Below are positions 41,555 to 49,729 of a stretch of DNA of 64,000 nucleotides, piece by piece. The DNA is taken from NCBI RefSeq assembly GCF_020595125.1, contig NZ_JACNMS010000001.1, forward strand, positions 248,001-312,000, written 5' to 3'. The notes under the pieces are model-generated. The model saw nothing but the letters and a program-made list of their open reading frames with translations. It did no database searches and was not told where the DNA came from. The DNA is from Jeotgalibacillus aurantiacus. Lineage in GTDB: Bacteria > Bacillota > Bacilli > Bacillales > Jeotgalibacillaceae. Made by a program: the position numbers and the translations under genes. Every line of letters begins with the position of its first letter. Positions within the stretch are counted from its first letter, which is position 1.

Positions 41555-42748
41555 TTAAAGCTGAAGCTGCGTTACTTCTTCGCCAGTCAGTTCACGTGTT
41601 CCACGACCTACTTTGACAGTGTAGAATTCAGGAACTAACCCTGTTTTTGCTGTGTATTCCTCTTTTACATTGGCTTTAAATGATTCAACGTGCTGATCTT
41701 CCACGATATTGACTGTGCAGCCTCCAAATCCGGCTCCTGTCATTCTCGCGCCAACCACGCCTTTTTGTTTCCATGCAGCCTCAACCATGGCATCAAGCTC
41801 AAGGCAGGATACTTCATAATCGTCACGCAGAGAAAGATGAGAGGCCTTCATCAGTTCGCCAAAAGCAAACAAATCATCCTGCTCAAGCACATCAACGGCC
41901 TTTAACGTCCGTTCATTTTCAGTCACTACGTGGCGAACGCGCTGTTTTTCTTCAGGATCTAATAATTGCTCTGCCTGGACAAGCTGACCTTCATTTAAAT
42001 GACACAGTTCTTGTATTGGAAATTCCGTCTTTAGTTTCTCGAGTGCCGACTCACATACCGCTCTGCGCTCGTTGTAGGCGGAATCTGCGAGCCCGCGCTG
42101 TTTATTTGTGTTGGCAATGACAATCGAGTGATTAGGAAGATTCAGCGGGACGTAGCGGTATTCGAGCGTTTCGCAATTCAGTAAAACCGCCTGATCCGCC
42201 TCGCCGAATCCTACCGCAAACTGATCCATAATACCGCAGTTCACGCCGATAAACTGATTTTCCACCTGCTGACTCAGCTTCACAAGCTCTATGCTTGAAA
42301 GTCCGATCCCATTCATTTCATTAAGGCAGACAGCTGTCACCAGTTCAATGGATGCAGATGAGGATAACCCCGCTCCGTTAGGGATATTGCCGCAGAAATA
42401 AAATTCATACCCTTCTGACCCGATCCGGTCTGAAAGGAAGCTGATGACCCCTTTCGGATAGTTCGCCCAACTGTGTGCCGGATCGTTCACGAGCGTTGAA
42501 AGATCCGCTTCAATCACCCCTTTATCCTGAAAGTTTTTCGAGTAAAAAAGGAGTCTGGAATCAGAACGTTTTCTCACAGCTAAATACGTGCCAATCTCAA
42601 GTGCACAAGGAAGGACATGCCCACCGTTATAATCAATATGCTCGCCAATCAGGTTCACACGGCCGGGCGCAAAAAATACGCGGACCTCTTCACTGCTCCC
42701 CCCAAACTGACTGATAAACGCTTCTGTGATCGTCTTCATTCTGATCAT
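41555..42748 (-). CDS. galK: Galactokinase
   Basis: The 397-residue GHMP kinase phosphorylates galactose at C1. It shows the signature GRVNLIGEHIDYNGGHVLP (about 37-55), ATP loop GAGLSSSASIE (about 127-137) and GARMTGAGFGGC near the C-terminus. The ATG at 42748 is chosen because it forms an ATGA overlap with the stop of the GH36 gene and has GGGAGG 10 bases upstream; the ATG at 42739 is a near-equal alternative. Confidence 0.96.
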   Translation of the reverse strand: MIRMKTITEAFISQFGGSSEEVRVFFAPGRVNLIGEHIDYNGGHVLPCALEIGTYLAVRKRSDSRLLFYSKNFQDKGVIEADLSTLVNDPAHSWANYPKGVISFLSDRIGSEGYEFYFCGNIPNGAGLSSSASIELVTAVCLNEMNGIGLSSIELVKLSQQVENQFIGVNCGIMDQFAVGFGEADQAVLLNCETLEYRYVPLNLPNHSIVIANTNKQRGLADSAYNERRAVCESALEKLKTEFPIQELCHLNEGQLVQAEQLLDPEEKQRVRHVVTENERTLKAVDVLEQDDLFAFGELMKASHLSLRDDYEVSCLELDAMVEAAWKQKGVVGARMTGAGFGGCTVNIVEDQHVESFKANVKEEYTAKTGLVPEFYTVKVGRGTRELTGEEVTQLQL

Positions 42749-44997
42749 CCTTTCTTTACCTCCCTGAACTTCCATACAGCTGACTGAAAATCTCCATAAA
42801 AATGTGTGTGTGCGGTCTTTACCGTACCGTTATAAAATGGCGGCACCTGCCAGCCTATGTTCATCAGTTCATCCCCAAAGTAAGTACGTGTATGGATGCG
42901 GCTGCCTTCCTGCCACTCAACTTCATATTCCGACTCCGGATGTAATCCGGCTAATCTGATCCTTTTCATGCTACTATTCGGCTTTGCCAGCACGCGGTAA
43001 AAAGCAACAATGGCTTCAGACTGATCTTTGCTAACCGTCATCCAGGCTGTATCGTTACTTTCAAACGGGCTGAGCAGTCGGTAAAACGTGCCAAACTGGA
43101 GTAAGCCTCTCTCACTTTTAAAACGTTCGATTTGTTTTGCAACCGCTTGCCTGTCTGCAGGATTCATTTTTTCCGGATCCAGCTCGTATCCGAATGCACC
43201 GAACATCGCCACGTGAAACCTGAAGTCAAGCGGCGTGACCCTGCCCGTCTGATGGTTCGGAACAGCTGAAACATGCGCCCCCATTGAGGAAACCGGATAA
43301 ACGAGTGAAGTGCCGTATTGAATTTTCAACCGTTCAACGGCATCCGTGTTATCGCTCGTCCACGTCTGTGGCATGTAATAGAGCATTCCCGGATCAAAGC
43401 GGTTCCCACCACTTGCACACGATTCAAAAAGGACATCCGGAAATCTTGATGTAATTGCATCGAGCACCCTGTATAAACCGAGTGTATAGCGATGCAGCAC
43501 CTCCCCCTGACGATCAGCAGGGAGCGAATCCGAATACACTTCTGTCAGCGTCCGGTTCATATCCCATTTCACATACGAGGCGTTCGATTCTTCCAGAACC
43601 TTGCAAATTTCTTCTATTATATAGTCCTGCACGTCCTGCTTCGTCAAATCAAGCACCATCTGGTGACGGCCGGGTGTGTGAGGCCGATGAGGAGCACGAA
43701 GGACCCACTCCGGATGCGTTTCATACAAACGGCTCTTTTCAGAGATCATCTCGGGCTCCACCCAGATCCCGAATGAGACTTTCTTTTCTCTCACTTTATC
43801 AGCCAGGCTGCCAAGACCCTCCGGCAGCTTTTTCAGGTCAGCCGTCCAGTCACCAAGTGAAGTCTTATCGTTGTTGCGTCCTTCAAACCAGCCGTCATCG
43901 AGTACAAAAAGTTCAATGCCAAGATCCGATGCGGAATCAGCAAGACTGACGAGCTTCTTTTCATCAAAGTCAAAGTAAGTGGCTTCCCAATTATTCAGTA
44001 ATACCGGACGTTCCTTCGTTTTCCACGCTCCCCTGATCAGGCGATCCTGATATAAGGAATGGAAGCTCTGACTGATACCGTTTAAGCCTGATGCGGAATA
44101 GACAAGCACAGCTTCAGGCGTTTGAAAGGATTCACCAGACCCAAGTGTCCAGCTGAAGTCAAATGGATTTAACCCGATCATCAACCGCGTTGTGTCATAG
44201 GTGTCTACTTCAACACTCGCTCTGAAATTCCCGCTGTAAATGAGGTTCAGACCGATTGCTTCCCCTTCGTTTTCCGAAGTATCAGGTGAACAAAGAGCAA
44301 GAAAAGGATTGTGCCAGGAACTGCTGACTCCCTTCTTGCTGTCTATGACGTGGAGGCCCGGCTGAAGCTTCGCGCGGTTGAGATGCCGCTCGCGAATCCA
44401 CGCGCCATCCAGCTGAATCCGTTCAAAGTCCGAATGAGGTAAATCGATGGAAGCACTCATCAGTCGGTTGATGCTAAATGACTCCTTACCTGTGTTCGTC
44501 AGTTCCACATGCCGTAAAATGACGTCCCGATCATGAAACACGGTGTAAGAAAGAATAAGACGGGCATTTAAAATGTCATCCTCCAGCGTGATGTTCAACG
44601 TTTCGCATTCGTCCTCCGCCTCTGCATAAACCGCAGGAAGACCTGCAAGTGAAGGTTTCCCTTTTACGATGTCATAAGCGGAAAAGGTGAAATGAGACAG
44701 CCTGGATCCGATTGATTCCGTCAATTGAAGTGCTGGTTCGCGGAAATCAGAGGTCCCGAATGAAGGATATTCCTGCCTGGTCCATTCCAGAGAAAATGAA
44801 CTGTCCTTTAATGGAAAGTTGGCGTTTCCAAGCGGTTCAGCCGGTAAAGGTGCGAGACCGGAGAAATCACTCCGATCCGCTACCTTCTTTCCAAAGTACG
44901 TCTGCTCAAGCTGTCCGTTGTCCAGCAGACGGATCACATAGCTGACGTTTCTGCCCTGCAGATGAAATTGTCTTGAGTCATGAACAAATATCGGCAT
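42745..44997 (-). CDS. GH36 alpha-galactosidase
   Basis: The 750-residue intracellular enzyme releases alpha-galactose from melibiose, raffinose and related sugars. The nucleophile Asp479 is in YVKWDMNR and the acid/base Asp549 in WTSDNTDA, with SCASGGNRFD between, as in GH36 group I (the numbering is almost that of Geobacillus AgaA). An N-terminal beta-sandwich (about 1-320) precedes the barrel. It is placed between the permeases and galK with a coupled 4-base overlap to galK. Confidence 0.95.
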   Translation of the reverse strand: MPIFVHDSRQFHLQGRNVSYVIRLLDNGQLEQTYFGKKVADRSDFSGLAPLPAEPLGNANFPLKDSSFSLEWTRQEYPSFGTSDFREPALQLTESIGSRLSHFTFSAYDIVKGKPSLAGLPAVYAEAEDECETLNITLEDDILNARLILSYTVFHDRDVILRHVELTNTGKESFSINRLMSASIDLPHSDFERIQLDGAWIRERHLNRAKLQPGLHVIDSKKGVSSSWHNPFLALCSPDTSENEGEAIGLNLIYSGNFRASVEVDTYDTTRLMIGLNPFDFSWTLGSGESFQTPEAVLVYSASGLNGISQSFHSLYQDRLIRGAWKTKERPVLLNNWEATYFDFDEKKLVSLADSASDLGIELFVLDDGWFEGRNNDKTSLGDWTADLKKLPEGLGSLADKVREKKVSFGIWVEPEMISEKSRLYETHPEWVLRAPHRPHTPGRHQMVLDLTKQDVQDYIIEEICKVLEESNASYVKWDMNRTLTEVYSDSLPADRQGEVLHRYTLGLYRVLDAITSRFPDVLFESCASGGNRFDPGMLYYMPQTWTSDNTDAVERLKIQYGTSLVYPVSSMGAHVSAVPNHQTGRVTPLDFRFHVAMFGAFGYELDPEKMNPADRQAVAKQIERFKSERGLLQFGTFYRLLSPFESNDTAWMTVSKDQSEAIVAFYRVLAKPNSSMKRIRLAGLHPESEYEVEWQEGSRIHTRTYFGDELMNIGWQVPPFYNGTVKTAHTHFYGDFQSAVWKFREVKKG

Positions 44998-45010
44998 CGC
45001 CTGAGTCTCC

Positions 45011-45835
45011 TTATTTCACTGCGCTTCCAAGCATCCCTGAGATAAACTGACGCTGCAGAAGGAGGAAGAATATAATGATTGGAATCGTTGCAATGGTTAC
45101 CCCGGCCATCACCTGACCATAATCGATACGCGAAAGGCCAAATAATGTTGAAAGTGCCACAGGGAACGTGTACATATCCGTTGTTGAAAGTGCGATTAAC
45201 GGCCATAGGAAGCTGTTCCACTGGTACAGGAACAAGAAAATCGCAGTTGCAGCGAGTGCCGGCTTCATGGACGGAAGTACGATGCGGAAAAAGATTTTCC
45301 ACTCACCCGCTCCGTCAATCCTTGCTGCTTCAATAAGTGACGTTGGAAACGCCAGCAGATTTTGTCTCATTAAGAAAATCGCAAACGGATAAGCGAGGTT
45401 TGGTAAAATAACAGCCTGATACGTATTCAGCCAATTAAGCGCCGCCATCATTTTAAACAGCGGAATGATCGTGGCGTGATACGGTACCATCATCGACAAA
45501 AGGAAAATCGTAAAGATGACATTGCGTCCAGGGAACTGGAATTTCGCAAATGCATAAGCAGCCATCGTACAGATAAACAAAGCTAAAATGGTATACGTTG
45601 TGGCAATAAATAAAGAGTTAAACATGACACGGCTAATACCGATTGACTCATCCAGGTTGCGGATATTCTCCATCAGCATGCTGCCCGGAATCAGAGTCGG
45701 AGGCTTCGAGAACATACTTCCACTCGTATTCGTTGCCCCGATCGCTGCCCAGTAAAATGGGAACAGTGACACGAGTGCACCAATGATTAACACGGCTAAT
45801 AACGATACTTTTTTCATTTTGTTTTGTGTTTTCAT
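45011..45835 (-). CDS. Sugar ABC transporter permease, MalG-like (CUT1)
   Basis: The 274-residue inner-membrane protein has about six hydrophobic segments and the EAA loop EAARIDGAGEWKIFFRIVLPSMKP (about 185-208) that docks the ATPase. It is the second permease; its ATG overlaps the stop of the first by 4 bases. Together with the other permease and the lipoprotein at 46.8-48.1 kb it imports a galactoside. Confidence 0.94.
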   Translation of the reverse strand: MKTQNKMKKVSLLAVLIIGALVSLFPFYWAAIGATNTSGSMFSKPPTLIPGSMLMENIRNLDESIGISRVMFNSLFIATTYTILALFICTMAAYAFAKFQFPGRNVIFTIFLLSMMVPYHATIIPLFKMMAALNWLNTYQAVILPNLAYPFAIFLMRQNLLAFPTSLIEAARIDGAGEWKIFFRIVLPSMKPALAATAIFLFLYQWNSFLWPLIALSTTDMYTFPVALSTLFGLSRIDYGQVMAGVTIATIPIIIFFLLLQRQFISGMLGSAVK

Positions 45836-46686
45836 TCCTGATCACCCGTCACTTTAAATTGGATAAATGTCATGATTGCAATAAGGATTACGATCACGTA
45901 TGCAATCGTTGAAGCATAACCGAAATCAAAGAATCGGAAACCTGTCTGGTAAAGGTACATCCCGATTGTCAGCGTCGCATCACTCGGTCCACCTTTTGTT
46001 AAAACAAACGGCTCATCGAATAACTGAAGTGTTCCAATTGTTGAAAGAATCACTGTAAACAAAATAACCGGCTTTAAGTTCGGAATCGTAATCGAGAAGA
46101 ACTGTCTGATTTTACTTGCGCCATCCATACTTGCTGCTTCATAAAGCTCATCTGGAATATTCTGAAGTCCTGCAAGAAAAATGACCATATTATAACCCAC
46201 CCATCTCCATGTCATCGCAATGATCAGAGATGCTTTTGCCCAGAAAGGATCTGAAAGCCATGGGATACTGTCGAGTCCAATTGCTGTAATAAACTGGTTC
46301 ACAACCCCGTCGTTCATCAGCATGATTGAAAAAATAATCGAGTATGCTACTAATGACGTTACTGCCGGCAGGAAAAACGATACCCGGAACACGCCTTTAA
46401 ATTTCAGTAATGCTGAGTTCAAGAGATTCGCAATAATGAGTGCGAGGAAAATCATAATCGGTACTTGAATAATTAATAGGATAAAAGTGTTTTTAAGTGC
46501 AGTAATAAAAATATCATCACTGAAAAGCCGTGCGAAGTTGTCTAGTCCTGTAAACTCCATATTGCTTCCCTGTCCTGACTGAAAGCTTAAGATAAAAGAG
46601 TAGATAATCGGATAGGCCATAAAAATAGAGAATAATATAACGGCTGGTGCAACAAACATATAAGGTACTAACGTTTTTGATCTCAT
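45832..46686 (-). CDS. Sugar ABC transporter permease, MalF/UgpA-like (CUT1)
   Basis: The 284-residue protein has about six membrane segments and the EAA loop YEAASMDGASKIRQFFSITIPNLKP (about 185-209). It follows the binding-protein gene after a 79-bp gap holding a hairpin that may lower its expression relative to the binding protein. No ATP-binding subunit is encoded in the cluster. Confidence 0.94.
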   Translation of the reverse strand: MRSKTLVPYMFVAPAVILFSIFMAYPIIYSFILSFQSGQGSNMEFTGLDNFARLFSDDIFITALKNTFILLIIQVPIMIFLALIIANLLNSALLKFKGVFRVSFFLPAVTSLVAYSIIFSIMLMNDGVVNQFITAIGLDSIPWLSDPFWAKASLIIAMTWRWVGYNMVIFLAGLQNIPDELYEAASMDGASKIRQFFSITIPNLKPVILFTVILSTIGTLQLFDEPFVLTKGGPSDATLTIGMYLYQTGFRFFDFGYASTIAYVIVILIAIMTFIQFKVTGDQE

Positions 46687-46721
46687 CTTCTACCTTCTTT
46701 CACTCGTTCATTTAAAAGAAG

Positions 46722-46755
46722 AAGAGATTTAGCAATGGGTCCTGCTAAATCTCTT
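46722..46755 (-). terminator. Intra-operon attenuating terminator after the binding-protein gene
   Basis: A perfect 13-bp stem, AAGAGATTTAGCA / TGCTAAATCTCTT, is followed on the minus strand by CTTCTTTTAAA, a partial T tract. It lies between the lipoprotein gene and the permeases, where such hairpins often keep binding-protein mRNA more abundant. Confidence 0.65.
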
Positions 46756-46765
46756 TTCTTGTCAG

Positions 46766-48070
46766 TTAGTTATTGATTTCACGATCCGTCCGTTCTGCCA
46801 GACGTTCCGCTGCTGCTTTCAATGCTTCTGCAGGATCCATACCGTTAAAGGCATCAGCCTGCGCTTTAATCGCTTCATCTAAACCAAGCGCATAATCTTC
46901 TGTGTAGTAAGGTGTTTCAACGTCTGCCATCTGGTTTGCAAACAGCTCCCAGATCTTCTGTCCGCCAAAGAACTCATCTTCACTTGTGAACAGTTCTTCT
47001 TCATACGTTGAGTTCAATGATGGGAATAAACCGTAATCCTGCATCGCTACAAGCTGAACTTCAGGTGTTGTAGAGAAGTACTCAAGGAACTCATAAGCCG
47101 CTTCCTCATTTTCTCCACCAGCAGGGATCATCCAGCTTGAACCACCAAGGTTAGATGCACGGTTGCCACCTTCTTCAAATGCCGGAAGCAGGAAGACGCC
47201 CCAGTCACCTGATGAATCAGCAGCCTGATCAATGATTGTTCCGTAGTACCAAGCGCCAAACGGGATCGCCGCAACAGAATTATCAACCGTTGCTGAAACA
47301 ACACCATTCCAGCCGTCTACTTCTTTAATCAGTTCAGCTTCTTCAAATTCGATCAGCTTCTCCATCGCCATAACCGCTTCATCACTTGTCAGATCAATGT
47401 TGCCATTTTCATCAAAGTAGTAAGTGCCAAGCTGATTCAGCATCATACGGAAAGTTGGATCATCCTTGAATTTATCAAGCGGCATGGCAAATGCGCCTGT
47501 TTCTTCTTTAATTTTCTTACCAGCCTCTAAGAAGTCATCCCACGTTTCGATTTCATCCGCGTTCACACCAGCCTGCTCGAACAGCCCTCTGCGGTAGAAC
47601 ATGCCACCCGGACCTGCATCAAACGGCATCGCATAGTATGATCCGTCTACCTGTGCAAGCTCCTGTTTAAATGATGGGAACAAATCAGCATTGTCATCAA
47701 ATCCCATATCCGACAGATTCACAAATCCTTCCGGGAACGCTGTTGCGTAACCGCCAATCCGGTCATCCTCCACCAGTACGATATCCGGAAGCCCGACACC
47801 GCCTGCAGCAAGTCCTGTTGACAGCTTGTCATAAACATCAAGACGGCCCAGATCTTCTACCTGAATTTCAACATTCGGGTTTTCTTCCTGATACATTTCC
47901 ATCGCATCGTTTAAAGCACCAACGTTTACGTTCCATGCCCAGGCTGTTAACGTCGTTTTTCCGCCTTCACCATCACCTGACGAGCCATTTCCACCGTCTG
48001 TTCCTGAACATCCTGCCAACATCATTGCACTTGCAGCGACTAAACCTGTTGCCGACCACCATTTCTTCAT
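46766..48070 (-). CDS. Sugar ABC transporter substrate-binding lipoprotein (CUT1)
   Basis: The 434-residue protein has a lipoprotein signal with lipobox MMLAGC (Cys21), a Gly/Ser linker, and a two-lobe binding fold of the family 1 solute-binding proteins. It is anchored on the outer membrane face and delivers galactosides to the two permeases. It is the first gene of the operon, with a promoter, three operator-like words and a cre-like site upstream. Substrate (alpha- or beta-galactoside oligomers) is inferred from the two hydrolases in the operon. Confidence 0.94.
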   Translation of the reverse strand: MKKWWSATGLVAASAMMLAGCSGTDGGNGSSGDGEGGKTTLTAWAWNVNVGALNDAMEMYQEENPNVEIQVEDLGRLDVYDKLSTGLAAGGVGLPDIVLVEDDRIGGYATAFPEGFVNLSDMGFDDNADLFPSFKQELAQVDGSYYAMPFDAGPGGMFYRRGLFEQAGVNADEIETWDDFLEAGKKIKEETGAFAMPLDKFKDDPTFRMMLNQLGTYYFDENGNIDLTSDEAVMAMEKLIEFEEAELIKEVDGWNGVVSATVDNSVAAIPFGAWYYGTIIDQAADSSGDWGVFLLPAFEEGGNRASNLGGSSWMIPAGGENEEAAYEFLEYFSTTPEVQLVAMQDYGLFPSLNSTYEEELFTSEDEFFGGQKIWELFANQMADVETPYYTEDYALGLDEAIKAQADAFNGMDPAEALKAAAERLAERTDREINN

Positions 48071-48145
48071 TTTTGTTCCCCCTTGTTAAAATGAATAATT
48101 TGATGCGAGCGATCTTCATCCAAGCTGCTGTGATTGTCCCTTTGA

Positions 48146-48161
48146 AAGAAACCGCTTACAT
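48146..48161 (-). promoter_or_regulatory. Catabolite-responsive element (cre), CcpA site
   Basis: Minus strand ATGTAAGCGGTTTCTT matches the cre consensus WTGNAARCGNWWWCAW at all but one position. It lies 9 bp downstream of the -10 of the galactoside operon, where CcpA represses. Confidence 0.65.
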
Positions 48162-48169
48162 TTGATTTT

Positions 48170-48198
48170 ATTTTAGTAAATTTTTTTGTTAAGGTCAA
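48170..48198 (-). promoter_or_regulatory. SigA-type promoter of the galactoside operon
   Basis: TTGACC (48198-48193) and TAAAAT (48175-48170) are 17 bp apart, about 100 bp upstream of the binding-protein start codon. One operator-like word overlaps the -10 and another sits just upstream of the -35. Confidence 0.75.
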
Positions 48199-48235
48199 TA
48201 TATTTTAGTAAATTAACTGAAAATTTTTTAGTAAA
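48171..48235 (-). promoter_or_regulatory. Three operator-like words TTTTAGTAAA
   Basis: The identical ten bases occur at 48171-48180, 48203-48212 and 48226-48235 (plus-strand reading). The same word in the opposite direction lies upstream of galE at 52286-52295. Position over the promoter suggests binding sites of the LacI-type regulator encoded at the end of the operon; this assignment is inference. Confidence 0.6.
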
Positions 48236-48276
48236 ATAGGTGGGTGGGGTTTGTGTTGTTTTATGTATAAAAAGCC

Positions 48277-48390
48277 GGACCGCCCACACCCTACGCTTTC
48301 CGTGGCCGGGCGGTGAACCAGCTAATGCTTCGCATTACGCTGTTTCACCTGTCCCTTTCCGCCACAGGAGTCTTCGGGTGTGGGCGGTCC
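48277..48390 (+). repeat. Dispersed palindromic element, copy 4
   Basis: Perfect 15-bp arms GGACCGCCCACACCC / GGGTGTGGGCGGTCC flank the common core (GCTTTCCGTGGCCGG, GCGGTGAACC, inner AATGCTTCGCATT hairpin, TTTCACCTGTCCC, CCACAGGAGTCTTC). Runs of A and T flank the arms. Confidence 0.85.
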
Positions 48391-48499
48391 TTTGGTAGAT
48401 TGTAAGTCCACTACTCTATTAGGAGTGAAAGGATGTTTGACGCGGAGGTTTTTGGTGCAACGAGTGAGAGTGGTTTCGCGACAAGTAGGGGTGTGTAAT

Positions 48500-48592
48500 G
48501 ATGGAATGGTGAACTGGAAAGAAGGAATTCATTTTTCAAAGGAGGGGATTATTTTATGGAACGAATGAATAAGCAGCGCGAGTGAGGGAATC
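48500..48592. repeat. 21-bp-periodic tract, locus 5 (word GGAAT)
   Basis: GGAAT, GGGAT or TGAAT begins at 48503, 48524, 48545, 48566 and 48587, five units exactly 21 bp apart. The word is shared with locus 3. Confidence 0.75.
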
Positions 48593-48729
48593 TTTCCACA
48601 GTCACTAAGCAAGCTTTCAAAGTAAGTACAGGTACTGTTTGACGCGGTGGTTGGGTCGGGTTTTACTAAGTTCTTTTCCGCGTGAAGTAATTGATTTGAT
48701 AATTTGAAGTGGTGATCTATACGCAACAT

Positions 48730-48768
48730 GCCGGGTTATTCTGCAGACTCTCTGCGGAATAACCCGGC
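48730..48768. other. Long hairpin after galM
   Basis: GCCGGGTTATTC / GAATAACCCGGC with further TGCAGA / TCTGCG pairing lies 16 bp after the galM stop. No T tract follows on the minus strand. The arm contains TTATTCTGCAGAC, the word of the 21-bp tract at locus 1. Confidence 0.6.
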
Positions 48769-48784
48769 ACGGTTTTGAGATATA

Positions 48785-49729
48785 TTATTCCATTTCTTCA
48801 ACGTCATCAAGCGTCATGGTGAAGACCCATTTGTGGTTGGATTCGGGTGGGATTTTTGAGACTTTGTCGATTTTTTCTGCGACATAGACATCGTCGTAAA
48901 TGCCGGTGCAGGGCTCGAGTGCAAAGTTGTAGTCTCCCTGGAACCCGCCGTGTGTTTTCCAGACGCCAAGGTAAGGAACTTTTTCAGGATCGAAGGTGTA
49001 GACGAGTTTCCGTCCGAGGTCTTCCTGAACGGTACGGCACCAGCCCTGTTTCAGCCGGTTGAGAAAATAAAACTTTTCGACTGTTTCAGCTTCAATCGGT
49101 TCCATTCTCGACAGGTCGAGCTGTTCTCCTGTGCCCTTTGAGGTTGTGACGGGATAAGGATGATGCGTTCCCCACTCTCCAAGGTGCTTTGTGCCTTTTT
49201 CAACGGTGATGACCTCTGTGCAGTCATCCGGTACTTCAATTTTTGTATGCTCGTTCATGTTAAGGAGCGCATGAGGTGTCCAGATATATGAAAATGGTGC
49301 TTCGCCAGTATTTTCTGCCTTATAACGGAACTCGAGTCCGTCTTTCAGCAGCGTGACGGTTTTCTCAAGCTTATACGGAAATACCGGGCTTTCCACACTC
49401 ATGGTGATCCACGTTTCCCCTTTAGCGATGACCTGCCAAGGCATCGCCCATACTTCCCCGTGATCCGGTACGATTTTTCCGTTTAAAGGGTGCGGCCCTT
49501 TATCAATACCGGGAAACATTTCGTCAAAGCCGCTCGGCGTGTAATCGCTGAAGCTGGCACCGTAATGAGGCAGTTTCAGTTCATCAAGATGCGACTGATA
49601 AAGCCATTCATAGTCTGCTTTTTTATCGTAAAGGCTGGCAAGCTTCCCGCCGAAATCCGGTAAAATGACGGCTTTTAGCACATCGTTTTCCAAGATTAAT
49701 GCCTCGATCCCTTTGAATGATGCTGTCAT
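48785..49729 (-). CDS. galM: Aldose 1-epimerase (galactose mutarotase family)
   Basis: The 314-residue beta-sandwich enzyme interconverts alpha and beta galactose, feeding galactokinase. The catalytic His is probably in IWTPHALLNM (about residue 155) and the Glu in FALEPCTGIYDD (about 278). It is divergent from classical GalM and could act on another sugar, but it is translationally coupled to galT (ATGA overlap), which supports the Leloir role. Confidence 0.85.
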   Translation of the reverse strand: MTASFKGIEALILENDVLKAVILPDFGGKLASLYDKKADYEWLYQSHLDELKLPHYGASFSDYTPSGFDEMFPGIDKGPHPLNGKIVPDHGEVWAMPWQVIAKGETWITMSVESPVFPYKLEKTVTLLKDGLEFRYKAENTGEAPFSYIWTPHALLNMNEHTKIEVPDDCTEVITVEKGTKHLGEWGTHHPYPVTTSKGTGEQLDLSRMEPIEAETVEKFYFLNRLKQGWCRTVQEDLGRKLVYTFDPEKVPYLGVWKTHGGFQGDYNFALEPCTGIYDDVYVAEKIDKVSKIPPESNHKWVFTMTLDDVEEME

